Of a stretch of DNA of 64,000 bases, positions 1 through 8,709 are shown one piece after another; the stretch's first letter is position 1, and every line of letters starts with the position of its first letter. The position numbers and the translations under genes are program-made. The stretch covers positions 1 through 64,000 of the forward strand of contig NZ_MKSQ01000029.1 in assembly GCF_001898115.1 (NCBI RefSeq). Direction: 5' to 3'. The notes under the pieces were generated by a model. The model did no database searches. It had not been told where the DNA came from and saw only the letters and a list, made by a program, of their open reading frames with translations. Origin of the DNA: Allobosea sp. 67-29 (lineage in GTDB: Bacteria > Pseudomonadota > Alphaproteobacteria > Rhizobiales > Beijerinckiaceae).

Positions 1-177
1 AAGAGCGACTTCACCATCGCCATCGTCACGCACAACATGCAGCAGGCGGCGCGCATCTCGCAGTACACCGCCTTCATGTATCTCGGCGAGGTCATCGAGT
101 TCGCGCCGACCAACACCATCTTCATGAACCCGGCCAAGAAGCAGACGCAGGACTACGTCACCGGCCGGTTCGGCTGA
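1..177 (+). CDS. pstB: Phosphate ABC transporter ATP-binding protein PstB, C-terminal end
   Basis: Only the last 58 codons lie in the window; the frame is open from base 1 to a TGA at 175-177. PstB is the cytoplasmic ATPase of the high-affinity phosphate importer PstSCAB. The piece carries the switch histidine of the ABC fold ([13 protein letters not shown]) and the typical PstB tail with FMYLGEVIE, ending in a QDYVTGRFG motif seen at the end of PstB proteins. phoU follows after 30 bases and then phoB, the usual order in rhizobial pst operons, which supports the call. Confidence 0.93.
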   Translation, partial: KSDFTIAIVTHNMQQAARISQYTAFMYLGEVIEFAPTNTIFMNPAKKQTQDYVTGRFG

Positions 178-207
178 ACAGCGGGCCCCGGGCTTAAGGA
201 CAACGCC

Positions 208-927
208 ATGACCGACCACATCGTCCGCTCCTACGACGCCGATCTCGAAGGCCTTCGCCGCAGCCTCGCCGAAATGGGCGGCATGGCCGAGCGCATGCTC
301 GGCGACTCGACCGTGGCGCTGGTGCGCCGCGACACCACGCTGGCCCAGAAGATCATCACCGCCGACCAGCGCCTCGACAACCTCCAGCGCGAGGTCGAGG
401 AAAAGGCGGTGCTGACCATCGCCCGGCGCCAGCCGCTGGCCAACGATCTGCGCGAGCTGATCTCGGCGATCCGCATCGCGGCCGATATCGAGCGCGTCGG
501 CGACCTCGCCAAGAACATCGCCAAGCGCGCTGTCGCCATCTCCGGGCAGTTCCAGCCGCCGCATCGCGCGGTCGTCGGGCTGGAGCACATCAGCCGCCTG
601 GTGCAGGCGCAGCTCAAGGATGTGCTCGACGCCTATGCCGCCGGCAACGAGCAGCAGGCGCTCGAGGTCTGGCGCCGCGACGACGAGATCGACGCGCTCT
701 ACACCTCGCTGTTCCGCGAACTCCTGACCTACATGATGGAGGATCCGCGCAACATCACCTACTGCACGCACCTGCTGTTCTGCGCCAAGAACATCGAGCG
801 CATCGGCGACCACACCACCAATATCGCCGAGACGATCCATTATCTCATCACGGGCGATTCGCTCGACGTGAACCGGCCCAAGCTCGATACGACCAATATC
901 GAGGTCGAGGCCGTGACCGGTTCCTGA
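208..927 (+). CDS. phoU: Phosphate signalling protein PhoU
   Basis: PhoU is a cytoplasmic helical protein that links the Pst transporter to the PhoR kinase and keeps the Pho regulon off when phosphate is plentiful. The 239-residue product has the normal length and two PhoU three-helix repeats (about 15-110 and 120-215). Each repeat carries the metal-binding signature, seen as ERVGDLAKN in the first and ERIGDHTTN in the second. It lies 30 bases after pstB and 11 bases before phoB, so it is very likely cotranscribed with both. The ATG at 208 gives the expected N-terminus (the MTDHIVRSYD type). Confidence 0.96.
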   Translation: MTDHIVRSYDADLEGLRRSLAEMGGMAERMLGDSTVALVRRDTTLAQKIITADQRLDNLQREVEEKAVLTIARRQPLANDLRELISAIRIAADIERVGDLAKNIAKRAVAISGQFQPPHRAVVGLEHISRLVQAQLKDVLDAYAAGNEQQALEVWRRDDEIDALYTSLFRELLTYMMEDPRNITYCTHLLFCAKNIERIGDHTTNIAETIHYLITGDSLDVNRPKLDTTNIEVEAVTGS

Positions 928-938
928 GACAGGCAATC

Positions 939-1637
939 ATGGCCGCACGCATCCTGATCGTCGAAGACGAAGAGCCGTTGACTCTGCTGCTGCGCTACAA
1001 CCTCGAGGCCGAGGGCTTCGAGGTCGACAGCGTGTCGCGCGGCGACGATGCGGAGCTGCACCTGCGCGACCACACGCCCGACCTCGTTCTGCTCGACTGG
1101 ATGCTGCCGGGCCTGTCGGGCATCGAGCTCTGCCGGCGGCTGCGCTCGCGCCGCGACACCGAGCGCGTGCCGATCATCATGCTGACGGCGCGCGGCGAAG
1201 AGACCGAGCGGGTCCGCGGCCTCGCCACCGGCGCCGATGACTACGTCGTCAAACCCTTCTCGCTGCCGGAGCTGACGGCTCGCATCCAGGCGCTTCTGCG
1301 CCGGGCGAAGCCTGGCCATGTCGCCGGGCTGCTCTCGGCGGGCGATCTCGAACTCGACCGCACGACGCGCCGGGTGCGCCGCGCCGGCAGCGAACTGCAT
1401 CTGGGACCGACGGAGTTCCGGCTACTGGAATTCCTGATGCAGGCGCCGGGCCGGGTCTATTCCCGCGCCCAGCTCCTCGATGCGGTCTGGGGCCGCGACG
1501 TCTATATCGACGAGCGCACCGTCGACGTGCATGTCGGGCGCCTGCGCAAGGCGATCACGCCGGCCAACGCCAAGGATCCGCTGCGGACCGTGCGCGGCGC
1601 CGGCTACGCCTTCGACGAGACATTCGCACGCAGCTGA
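939..1637 (+). CDS. phoB: Phosphate regulon response regulator PhoB
   Basis: This OmpR/PhoB-family response regulator activates Pho-box promoters when phosphorylated by PhoR. The receiver domain (about 1-120) has the acidic pocket EDEE, phospho-acceptor Asp53 in LLDWMLPG, the switch Thr83 in MLTAR, and Lys105 in VVKPF. A winged-helix DNA-binding domain (about 135-230) ends with the RTVRGAGYAF motif typical of PhoB. The 232-residue length is normal. It is the last gene of the pst/pho operon here: a convergent gene begins 5 bases after its stop. No terminator hairpin is visible in that gap. Confidence 0.95.
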   Translation: MAARILIVEDEEPLTLLLRYNLEAEGFEVDSVSRGDDAELHLRDHTPDLVLLDWMLPGLSGIELCRRLRSRRDTERVPIIMLTARGEETERVRGLATGADDYVVKPFSLPELTARIQALLRRAKPGHVAGLLSAGDLELDRTTRRVRRAGSELHLGPTEFRLLEFLMQAPGRVYSRAQLLDAVWGRDVYIDERTVDVHVGRLRKAITPANAKDPLRTVRGAGYAFDETFARS

Positions 1638-1642
1638 CGCGG

Positions 1643-1924
1643 TCAGGCGCGGTGAAAGAGCCGCCGGAGGCTGTGCTTGGCCGCTTCCAGCGTTCGTCGC
1701 CGCGCCTCCGGCAGGTTGCGGCCGGCCCGGTTGATGTAGAAGGTCAGCATCGACATCGCCGAGCGGTAGGAGTTCGACTTGCGGCGTCTGCTGCGTTCCG
1801 CCGAGCGCTTCAGCGAGCGCGCGATGCGGCGCGGGTCGTCCTGCGTGAAGACGTCGCCTTCGAGGTCCAGTGCGTCGCTCCTGCGGGTGACTTCGCCTGA
1901 CCATTTGCGTTTCGCGTCGGGCAT
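1643..1924 (-). CDS. DUF3175 family small basic protein
   Basis: A 93-residue, highly basic protein of unknown function. It matches the DUF3175 pattern as I remember it: KWSGEVTRRSDALDLE near the start, then VFTQDDPRRIARSLKRSAE, and a run of Arg/Lys before SYRSAMSMLTFYINRAG. I chose the ATG at 1924 (MPDAKRKW); an in-frame ATG at 1936 is possible but would overlap the upstream gene's end more closely. It follows the SpoIIAA-like gene by 16 bases on the same strand, so the two are probably one transcript. It converges with phoB at a 5-base gap. Role unknown. Confidence 0.75.
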   Translation of the reverse strand: MPDAKRKWSGEVTRRSDALDLEGDVFTQDDPRRIARSLKRSAERSRRRKSNSYRSAMSMLTFYINRAGRNLPEARRRTLEAAKHSLRRLFHRA

Positions 1925-1940
1925 CGGCGCCTCCATGCCG

Positions 1941-2327
1941 TCAGGCGTTGGGCCCGCCTTCGATATCGGCCGCCCAGGCGAGGGCGGCCTCGCGTTCCGC
2001 CGGCGGGAAGGTGCGGATCTCGACGAAGGGGACGACCGGCGCGAAGAGTCGGGCCGTGCGATCGAGCCAGCCCTCGCCGACGACGATCGCCTCCTTCGGG
2101 AAGCGCCTGAGTTCCCATAGCTTGCCAAGGCCATGGCGTGCATCGGCCCAGGCGGCGGCGAAGGTCATCTCGTCGAAGGCCGTCAGGTCGGCGAAGATCG
2201 ACACCTTCTCGTGGCGGCTCAGCCGCGCGTCGAGCTCGGCCGCGACGGACTCGACATCGGCCGTCTCGACCCTGCCGCCGAGCGCTATGGCCAGGACATG
2301 GTCGGGCGCGGGAAGAACGGTGATCAT
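1941..2327 (-). CDS. SpoIIAA-like (STAS/SEC14-type) domain protein
   Basis: A 128-residue single-domain protein with the SpoIIAA-like pattern: an N-terminal beta strand (ITVLPAPDHVLAIALGG), a segment with RHEKVSIFADLTAFDEMT, and a later AIVVGEGWLDRTARLFAP strand-turn. Proteins of this type are soluble and of unclear function; some bind lipids or act as regulators. The start at 2327 is set by an AGGAGG seven bases upstream on the minus strand. The longer frame to 2384 would add 19 residues without a better ribosome site. It is the first gene of a likely pair with the DUF3175 gene. Confidence 0.75.
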   Translation of the reverse strand: MITVLPAPDHVLAIALGGRVETADVESVAAELDARLSRHEKVSIFADLTAFDEMTFAAAWADARHGLGKLWELRRFPKEAIVVGEGWLDRTARLFAPVVPFVEIRTFPPAEREAALAWAADIEGGPNA

Positions 2328-2380
2328 GGCAGCACCTCCTATATGGACCCAACGCATGGCAGGCGCCGAAGTTGCGGCGA

Positions 2381-3292
2381 TCACGCCGTGCGGTTGGCGG
2401 TATCGAAGGCCGCCGCCTCCGTCTTCAGCCAGGCGATGAATTCATCCAGGCCCGGACGAGGCGGCAGGTCCAGGCGTCGCGTCAGCCAGCAGCCGGTGAC
2501 GCTGGTGAAGCCGATCTCCAGTGGGTTGACCAACGCACCCGAGGCGAGCTCCTCGGCGACGTAGCAGCGCGGTGCCAGTGCGACACCAAGGCCGGCCACG
2601 GCGGCCCGAATGATCACCGAATAATAGCCGTAGCGCACGGTATGGGCCGGCACCGCGCCGCGCAGGTCATGCGCCTCGGTGAACTCGGCCCAGAAGGCCG
2701 GCATCTGGAAATGCTGCAGCAGGGTCATCTTCTGGATGTCGGCGGCGCGGCGGAAGCCGCCCATCCGCTCCAGCAGCTCCGGCGCCGCGACCAGGGCTAC
2801 GTCGCGGCCGAAGAGGTAATGCGCCTCCCGGCCCGGCCAGGGCGGCGTGCCGTGGTTGATCTCGATGTCCGGCTCCTCCGTCTCGCTCTCGCTGACGTAG
2901 TTGGTGAACTGGACGTCGACCCCGGGATGCGCCTCGGCGAAGAGGTGGAAGCGCTCGATCAGCCAGCGTTCGCCGGCGATGGCGACCATGTGCAGGCGGA
3001 TCGGCCTGGCGATGGCGGCGCGTTCGGCTAGGCGCATCGCCCCGCGCTCCATCTGCTCGAGCGCGGCCTCGGCATAGGGGAGGTAGATCGCGCCGGCTTC
3101 CGTCAGCTTCAAGCCGAGAGGGTGACGCTCGAACAGCGGGACGCCGAGATGGTGCTCGAGCGAGAGAATCTGCTTGGATACCGCGCTCTGGGTCAGATTG
3201 ACCGCTCCCGCGGCGCGGGCGGTCGAGCCCAGCCTGGCCACGGTGACGAAGGCGCGCATGGCCGTCGAGGAGGGAGGAAGCCGCGAAGCCAT
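2381..3292 (-). CDS. LysR-family transcriptional regulator
   Basis: A 303-residue LysR regulator. The N-terminal winged helix-turn-helix (about 10-70) has the family signature AAGAVNLTQSAVSKQILSLE, followed by the LGVPLFERHPLGLKLTEAG wing. The rest is a periplasmic-binding-like effector domain. The start at 3292 gives a standard N-terminus; the open frame continues further upstream but that part lies in the promoter of the opposite gene. It is divergent from the argininosuccinate-lyase-like gene at 3387 with 94 bases between, the classic layout for a LysR activator controlling its neighbour. The effector is probably the substrate of that enzyme or transporter. Confidence 0.9.
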   Translation of the reverse strand: MASRLPPSSTAMRAFVTVARLGSTARAAGAVNLTQSAVSKQILSLEHHLGVPLFERHPLGLKLTEAGAIYLPYAEAALEQMERGAMRLAERAAIARPIRLHMVAIAGERWLIERFHLFAEAHPGVDVQFTNYVSESETEEPDIEINHGTPPWPGREAHYLFGRDVALVAAPELLERMGGFRRAADIQKMTLLQHFQMPAFWAEFTEAHDLRGAVPAHTVRYGYYSVIIRAAVAGLGVALAPRCYVAEELASGALVNPLEIGFTSVTGCWLTRRLDLPPRPGLDEFIAWLKTEAAAFDTANRTA

Positions 3293-3311
3293 GGGTATTC
3301 CAATTCGGACT

Positions 3312-3325
3312 ATCTGGCCGGAGAT
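3312..3325. promoter_or_regulatory. Possible LysR binding site in the divergent promoter
   Basis: The 94-base gap 3293-3386 between the divergent LysR and lyase genes contains ATCT-N6-AGAT at 3312-3325, an interrupted dyad whose size suits a LysR half-site pair (T-N10/11-A). The arms are only four bases, so chance is a real possibility. A GGGGAGG ribosome site precedes the lyase start. Confidence 0.3.
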
Positions 3326-3386
3326 CGTTTCGTTTGCTGGCTGGCCGGTCAAGAGGCCATTCTTACCTTCGGGGAGGACGACCCGG

Positions 3387-4802
3387 ATGAACCAGACGAC
3401 CCGCCTGTGGGGCGGCCGCTTCCGCAAGCCGCCGGATCCGCGATTGATGAAGCTTTCCAGCGCGGCCGGCGAGCATGCCCGGCTGGTGCCGCAGGATGTC
3501 GCCGGCGGCAAGGCCCATGCGGCTGCGCTCGCGCAGGCCGGCCTGCTGACCAGCGAGGAGCGCGACGTCATCCTGACGGCGCTGGACGGCATCGCCCGCG
3601 ACGCCCAGGCGGGGACGATCGCGCCCACGCAGGCTGACGAGGACGTCCATACCTTCATCGAGCGTGTGTTGACCGAGCGCATCGGCCAGACCGGAGCCAA
3701 GCTCAGGGCCGGGCGCTCGCGCAACGACCAGGCTGCCAACAATCTCAAGCTCTATCTGCGGCAGAAGTCGCGCTCGATCGGCGCGATGCTGGCAGAGCTG
3801 CTCACCGCGATCGCCGGCCAGGCCGAGCAGCATGCGGCGTCCGTCTGCCCGGGTTTCACCCATCTGCAGAACGCCCAGCCGGCCACTTTCGGCCACTGGC
3901 TGATGGCGCATGGCCAGGTGCTGCTGCGCGACGCCTCGCGTCTGCAGGACTGGGAGAGGCGTTCCGGCCAGTCGCCGCTCGGCGCTGCGGCCTTCGCCGG
4001 CTCGGCGATCACACTTGACCCGGCCGCGAGCGCGGCGGCGCTCGGCTACGAGGCGCCGTTCGAGAACTCCGTCGATGCGGTCGCGGCGCGCGACCATGTC
4101 GCCGAATTCCTCTTCGTCGCGGCACTGATGCTGGCCGACCTGTCGCGGCTGGCGGAGGAGGTGACGCTGTGGACCTCGCGCCAGTTCGGCTGGGTGACGC
4201 TCGACGACGGCTTCGCCACCGGCTCCTCGATCATGCCGCAGAAGAAGAACCCCGACATCGCGGAAATCTCGCGCGGGCGGGCCTCGCGTCTCGCCGGCGA
4301 CGTGGTGACGATGCTGGGGGCGTTGAAGGGGCTGCCGCTCTCCTACAACCGCGACCTTGCGGAGGACAAGCGCGCGGCCTTCGACGCCGTCGACGTGCTG
4401 GAAGAGGTCCTGCCCGCCTTCGCCGGGCTGATCGCCAGCATGGAGGTCCATCCCGCGCCGATGCGGGCGCAGGCGGGCCTCGGCTTCACCCTGGCGACGG
4501 AAGTTGCCGACTACCTCGCGCGGCGGGGCGTGCCTTTCGCCGAGGCGCATGAGATCACCGGCGCGCTGGTGCGCTATTGCGAGGAAATGGGGCGGGAGCT
4601 GGAGTCGCTCGACGCTGTCGATCTCAGGGCGGTCGATCCGCGGCTCGACGCCGGCGTGCTCGATTGCCTGACGCTCGACGCCGCCGTCGCCGCGCGCAGC
4701 GGCCATGGCGGCACCGCGCCGGAGCGGGTGCGCGAGCAGATCGCGCGCTTCCGGACCGCGCTGGCGGGCCTCGACGGCTGGACGCAGGAGAGGGGCCGAT
4801 GA
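3387..4802 (+). CDS. Argininosuccinate lyase-like enzyme (ArgH/fumarase superfamily)
   Basis: A 471-residue member of the aspartase/fumarase superfamily, closest to ArgH, which splits argininosuccinate into arginine and fumarate. Visible motifs: LWGGRF at the N-terminus, GAKLRAGRSRNDQ (about 103-115), THLQNAQP with the conserved His159, and the flexible catalytic loop GSSIMPQKKNPD (279-290) with Ser280/281. The KLRAGRSRNDQ form and the NPDIAE segment resemble actinobacterial ArgH more than the KLHTGRSRNDQ form usual in proteobacteria, as I recall these families. The stop overlaps the ABC permease start (ATGA), so enzyme and importer are made together. This suggests catabolism of an imported N-succinyl-type compound rather than arginine synthesis. 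No other arginine genes are nearby. Confidence 0.82.
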   Translation: MNQTTRLWGGRFRKPPDPRLMKLSSAAGEHARLVPQDVAGGKAHAAALAQAGLLTSEERDVILTALDGIARDAQAGTIAPTQADEDVHTFIERVLTERIGQTGAKLRAGRSRNDQAANNLKLYLRQKSRSIGAMLAELLTAIAGQAEQHAASVCPGFTHLQNAQPATFGHWLMAHGQVLLRDASRLQDWERRSGQSPLGAAAFAGSAITLDPAASAAALGYEAPFENSVDAVAARDHVAEFLFVAALMLADLSRLAEEVTLWTSRQFGWVTLDDGFATGSSIMPQKKNPDIAEISRGRASRLAGDVVTMLGALKGLPLSYNRDLAEDKRAAFDAVDVLEEVLPAFAGLIASMEVHPAPMRAQAGLGFTLATEVADYLARRGVPFAEAHEITGALVRYCEEMGRELESLDAVDLRAVDPRLDAGVLDCLTLDAAVAARSGHGGTAPERVREQIARFRTALAGLDGWTQERGR

Positions 4803-5695
4803 GCGACACCACCTCGCCGATCGCGAGCCGCGAACTCGCCGCCATCGCGCAGCTCAGGATCGTGCCGCGGCGCTTCTACGGCCGCTGGGTCGCGGCGGCG
4901 GCGATCATCGCCATCCTCGCCTGGCTGGTCATGGCCTTCGTCCAGGGTGACATCGCCTGGCCGGTGGTCGGGCAGTTCTTCACGGCCCCGGCGATCCTCG
5001 CAGGCCTCGGCAACACGCTGGTCATGACGGTCTGCGCCATGGCGCTCGGCATCGTGCTCGGCGTCATCTTCGCGATCATGTACATGTCGCCGAACCCGGT
5101 GCTGCGCAGCGTGGCGCTGTTCTACATCTGGTTCTTCCGCGGCACGCCGCTGCTGCTGCAGCTCCTGATCTGGTTCAACCTGGCGCTGGTCTTCCCGACC
5201 ATCGGCATCCCCGGCCTGTTCTCGTGGCGCACCATCGACGTGATCGGGCCGTTCATGGCGACCTTGCTGGGGCTCGGCATGAACCAGGGCGCCTATACCG
5301 CGGAGGTGGTGCGCGGCGGCATCCTCTCGGTCGATACAGGCCAGACCGAAGCGGCCAAGGCGATCGGCATGACCCGGCTGACGACGCTGCGGCGGATCGT
5401 GCTGCCGCAGGCGATGCGCGTCATAATCCCGCCCGTCGGCAACGAGGTGATCAGCATGGTCAAGCTGACCTCGGTCGCCAGCGTGATCCAGTTCTCGGAA
5501 ATCCTGCGCAACGCGCAGACGATCTATTATGCCAATGCCCGGGTCATCGAACTGCTGATCGTCGCCGCGGGCTGGTATCTCATCGTGGTCACGCTGCTGC
5601 AGATCGGGCAGTATTTTCTCGAGCGCCACTTCTCGAAGGGGCGCGGCGAGCGACGGGCGCAACGGGCCGCGACGACCGAGGAGGAGCCGGCATGA
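4799..5695 (+). CDS. Polar amino-acid ABC transporter permease (HisM/GlnP type)
   Basis: A 298-residue inner-membrane permease. After a hydrophilic head of about 30 residues there is a first membrane helix ([18 protein letters not shown]), then the amino-acid permease core with the [11 protein letters not shown] segment and the cytoplasmic coupling loop [20 protein letters not shown] (about 184-203) that docks onto the ATPase. Only one permease gene is present, so it probably acts as a homodimer. The start ATG overlaps the lyase stop and its own stop overlaps the ATPase start, both as ATGA, indicating translational coupling through the operon. Confidence 0.9.
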   Translation: MSDTTSPIASRELAAIAQLRIVPRRFYGRWVAAAAIIAILAWLVMAFVQGDIAWPVVGQFFTAPAILAGLGNTLVMTVCAMALGIVLGVIFAIMYMSPNPVLRSVALFYIWFFRGTPLLLQLLIWFNLALVFPTIGIPGLFSWRTIDVIGPFMATLLGLGMNQGAYTAEVVRGGILSVDTGQTEAAKAIGMTRLTTLRRIVLPQAMRVIIPPVGNEVISMVKLTSVASVIQFSEILRNAQTIYYANARVIELLIVAAGWYLIVVTLLQIGQYFLERHFSKGRGERRAQRAATTEEEPA

Positions 5696-6486
5696 GCGCG
5701 GTGCAGAGCCAGGCTGGCAACGACAGCGCCATCGTCACCATCGCCCATGTCAGCAAGTTCTTCGGACCCTTCCAGGCGCTGAAGGACGTCTCGCTTTCGA
5801 TCCAGCCCGGCATGGTCCAGTGCATCATCGGGCCTTCGGGTTCGGGCAAGTCGACGCTGCTGCGCTGCATCAACCAGCTCGAGAAGATCGACAAGGGCGC
5901 GATCCGGGTCGACGGCGAGCTGATCGGCTACCGCCGCGCGGGCGAGGAGCTGCACGAGCTGACTGACACCGAGATCGCACGCCAGCGGCTCGTCACCGGC
6001 ATGGTCTTCCAGCGCTTCAACCTGTTCAACCACATGACGGCGCTGCAGAACATCATCGAGGGTCCGCTCACGGTCCTGAAGCAGCCGCGCAAGCAGATCG
6101 TCGCGGAGGCAATGGCGCTGCTCGAGCGCGTCGGCCTGGCCGACAAGCGCGATTCCTATCCCAGCGAATTGTCGGGCGGACAGCAGCAGCGCATCGCCAT
6201 AGCACGCGCTCTGGCGATGAAGCCCAAGCTGATGCTGTTCGACGAGCCGACCTCGGCGCTCGACCCCGAGCTCGTCGGCGAGGTGCTCAACGTCATGCGC
6301 GACCTCGCCGCCACCGGCATGACGATGATCGTGGTCACGCATGAGCTCGGCTTCGCGCGCGAGGTCGCCAACGACGTCGTGTTCATGGACAGGGGCGAGA
6401 TCGTCGAGCAAGGTCCGCCGCAAACCATCCTCGTCGCGCCGAAGCAGGCGCGCACCCGCGAGTTCATCGCCGCCGTGCTCAAGTGA
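5692..6486 (+). CDS. Polar amino-acid ABC transporter ATP-binding protein (HisP/GlnQ type)
   Basis: A 264-residue ABC ATPase. Walker A is GPSGSGKST (47-55), the Q-loop region is [18 protein letters not shown], typical of the polar amino-acid uptake subfamily, the signature is LSGGQQQR, and Walker B is LMLFDEP followed by TSALDPE. The switch histidine lies in [13 protein letters not shown]. The start ATG overlaps the permease stop. It energises uptake by the permease at 4799 together with the binding protein that follows 37 bases later. The substrate cannot be named from the sequence. Confidence 0.93.
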   Translation: MSAVQSQAGNDSAIVTIAHVSKFFGPFQALKDVSLSIQPGMVQCIIGPSGSGKSTLLRCINQLEKIDKGAIRVDGELIGYRRAGEELHELTDTEIARQRLVTGMVFQRFNLFNHMTALQNIIEGPLTVLKQPRKQIVAEAMALLERVGLADKRDSYPSELSGGQQQRIAIARALAMKPKLMLFDEPTSALDPELVGEVLNVMRDLAATGMTMIVVTHELGFAREVANDVVFMDRGEIVEQGPPQTILVAPKQARTREFIAAVLK

Positions 6487-6523
6487 GCGGCGCGATGCCG
6501 GCTTCAACCACAGGGAGAGACCC

Positions 6524-7354
6524 ATGCTTCGTTTGACATTGACGGCGGCGCTGCTCGCCGCGACCGCTCTGGCCGCGCAGGCGCAGACGGTGCCGGACCG
6601 GATCAAGAGCGCCGGCAAGCTCGTCATCGCGACCCAGCCGAACTATCCGCCGATCGCCTCGAAGGACCCGGCGACCAACCAGCTCACCGGCTTCGACATC
6701 GAGCTGGGCGAGGCGATCGCCAAGGAGCTCGGCCTCAAGGCGGAGTGGCAGGAGACCGCCTTCGCCCAGATGCTGCCCTCGATCCAGACCGGGCGCGTCG
6801 ACATGGCGATGGCCGGCATGAGCGACCTTCCGGCCCGGCGCGAGCAGGTCGATTTCGTCGACTACATGGAGTCCGGCGCGCAGTTCTACACCGTCACGGC
6901 CTTCAAGGACTCGATCAAGACGCCCGAGGATCTCTGCGGCAAGAGCGTCGGCGCGAGCCGCTCGACCAACTGGCCCAAGCAGATCGGCGAATGGAGCGAG
7001 GCCAACTGCGTCGCCAAGGGCAAACCGGCGATCACCGCGGTCGGCACCGAAGGCTCGGTCGACGCCCGCACGCAGCTCAAGACGCAGCGCCTGCAGGGCG
7101 GCGTGCAGGGCAGCGAGACGATGAGCTACTTCCAGAAGCTCGAGCCCAACACCTATATCCCGCTCGGCAAGCCGTTCACGACGACGCTGGTCGGCATCCC
7201 CTTCGCGAAGACGGCGGAAGGCACGCAGCTGCGCGACGCGGTGAAGGCGGCGCTGGACAAGCTGCAGGCCAACGGCAGCTATGATGCGCTGATCAAGAAA
7301 TACGGCCTCAACGACAATCCGCTGAAGCCGATCTCGGTCAATCAGGGCAAGTAA
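6524..7354 (+). CDS. Periplasmic amino-acid-type substrate-binding protein
   Basis: A 276-residue extracellular solute-binding protein of family 3 (SBP_bac_3). Residues 1-20 form a Sec signal peptide (MLRLTLTAALLAATALAAQA, cleavage likely after AQA). The mature part opens with IKSAGKLVIATQPNYPPI and GFDIELGEAIAKELG, and shows the MAGMSDLPARREQVDFVDY segment common to the family. It is the fourth gene of the lyase-ABC unit. The ligand is unknown; the coupled lyase makes an N-substituted aspartate or succinyl-amino acid the best guess, which is inference only. Confidence 0.9.
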   Translation: MLRLTLTAALLAATALAAQAQTVPDRIKSAGKLVIATQPNYPPIASKDPATNQLTGFDIELGEAIAKELGLKAEWQETAFAQMLPSIQTGRVDMAMAGMSDLPARREQVDFVDYMESGAQFYTVTAFKDSIKTPEDLCGKSVGASRSTNWPKQIGEWSEANCVAKGKPAITAVGTEGSVDARTQLKTQRLQGGVQGSETMSYFQKLEPNTYIPLGKPFTTTLVGIPFAKTAEGTQLRDAVKAALDKLQANGSYDALIKKYGLNDNPLKPISVNQGK

Positions 7355-7367
7355 GCCCTTCATGGCG

Positions 7368-7387
7368 CGGCTTCCGACGGGAAGCCG
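7368..7387 (+). terminator. Hairpin after the ABC operon, possible weak terminator
   Basis: A perfect 8-bp stem, CGGCTTCC (7368-7375) and GGAAGCCG (7380-7387), with a GACG loop, lies 14 bases after the binding-protein stop. No T-run follows, so it may stabilise the mRNA end or act with Rho rather than terminate alone. Confidence 0.35.
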
Positions 7388-7527
7388 ACGACCGTGCGTC
7401 GCCCTCGTCCCGGCCGGTTCGTCCGCGCCGGGATGATGCATTCCGGACGGCCGCGCGGGCTTGCGATGCCGGCCGGGCTGCCGTAACCCGGAAGCTCCTT
7501 TCTGCGAGCCGCCCCGCCACCGCCGCC

Positions 7528-8706
7528 ATGCCAGCCTCGATCACCGACCGCTACGCCGCCCTCGTCGAGGCGGGCGCCATCGAGCGCGATCCGGCCCAGG
7601 TCGCAGTGGTGAAGAAGCTCGAGGCGCTGACCGCGACCCTCGCCGCGCGGCGGCTCGCACGCAAGGGCAGCGCGCTCGGCTGGCTCTTCGGCAAGAAGCC
7701 GGAGACGAGCGAGGCGCCGAAGGGCCTCTACATCTGGGGCTCCGTCGGCCGCGGCAAGACCATGCTGATGGACATGTTCTTCGAGGCCGCGCCGGTGAAG
7801 CGCAAGCTCCGGGTGCATTTCCACGAATTCCTGGCCGAGGTGCATGGCCGCATCAACGCCTATCGCCGCAAGATCAAGGCGGGCGAGGTCAAGGACGGGG
7901 ACCCGATCGCGCCGGTCGCGGCCGAACTGGCGCACGAGGCCTATCTGCTCTGTTTCGACGAGTTCACCGTGACCGACATCGCCGACGCGATGATCCTCGG
8001 GCGGCTGTTCACGGCGCTGTTCGCCGCCGGCGTCGTCGTGGTGGCGACCTCCAATGTCGAGCCCTCGCGGCTCTATGAGGGCGGGCTCAACCGGGCGCTG
8101 TTCCTGCCCTTCATCCAGCTGCTGCAGACCAAGGTCGAGGTGCTGAAGCTCGATTCCCGCACCGATTTCCGGCTTGAGAAGCTCGGCGGCGCGCCGGTCT
8201 ATCATGTCCCGGCCGATGAGAAGGCGAGGGCTGCGCTCGATGCCGCCTTCAAGGCCCTTTCCGGCGTGGCGCAGGGGCCGCGCGCGGCGCTCACGGTGCA
8301 GGGGCACGAGCTCGTGCTGCCGCAGGCGGCCGGCGGCGTGGCGCGTGCGAGCTTCGCCGATCTCTGCGCCCAGGCCTACGGCGCCTCGGACTACATCGCG
8401 CTGGCGCAGCGTTTCCACACGCTCGTGCTCGACGGCATCCCGATCCTGGATTTCGACCGGCGCAACGAGGCCAAGCGCTTCATCATCCTGATCGACACCC
8501 TTTACGAACACCATGTGAAGCTCGTCGCCTCGGCTGCGGGCGAGCCGCAGGAACTCTATCGCGCGAGCAAGGGGCGCGAGGCCTTCGAATTCGACCGCAC
8601 GGTCTCGCGCCTGATCGAGATGCGCTCGGAGGAATATCTGGCGATGCCGCATGGCCGCCCGGATTCGACGGCGAGCGGCGACACGACGGGGCTGGTGGAG
8701 ACCTGA
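7528..8706 (+). CDS. zapE: Cell division ATPase ZapE (AFG1-like)
   Basis: A 392-residue AFG1/ZapE family ATPase. ZapE binds FtsZ and supports division under stress in enterics; the mitochondrial homologue AFG1 handles respiratory-chain proteins. Visible: an N-terminal DRYAALVEAGAIERDPAQ segment, Walker A GSVGRGKT (71-78), the conserved MDMFF and RVHFHEF segments just after it, Walker B with LCFDEFTVTDIADAMIL (about 149-165), and the downstream VVVVATSNVEPSRLYEGGLNR sensor region. In many alphaproteobacteria this gene sits just upstream of mdh and the suc operon, as here. The length is slightly above the enteric protein. Confidence 0.92.
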   Translation: MPASITDRYAALVEAGAIERDPAQVAVVKKLEALTATLAARRLARKGSALGWLFGKKPETSEAPKGLYIWGSVGRGKTMLMDMFFEAAPVKRKLRVHFHEFLAEVHGRINAYRRKIKAGEVKDGDPIAPVAAELAHEAYLLCFDEFTVTDIADAMILGRLFTALFAAGVVVVATSNVEPSRLYEGGLNRALFLPFIQLLQTKVEVLKLDSRTDFRLEKLGGAPVYHVPADEKARAALDAAFKALSGVAQGPRAALTVQGHELVLPQAAGGVARASFADLCAQAYGASDYIALAQRFHTLVLDGIPILDFDRRNEAKRFIILIDTLYEHHVKLVASAAGEPQELYRASKGREAFEFDRTVSRLIEMRSEEYLAMPHGRPDSTASGDTTGLVET

Positions 8707-8709
8707 GCG

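Noticed and set aside
3387-4802. Naming the lyase argH with a role in arginine synthesis
   Set aside because: Operon context with an importer and a LysR gene, and the motif variant, argue against assigning the biosynthetic role. The name is left open.
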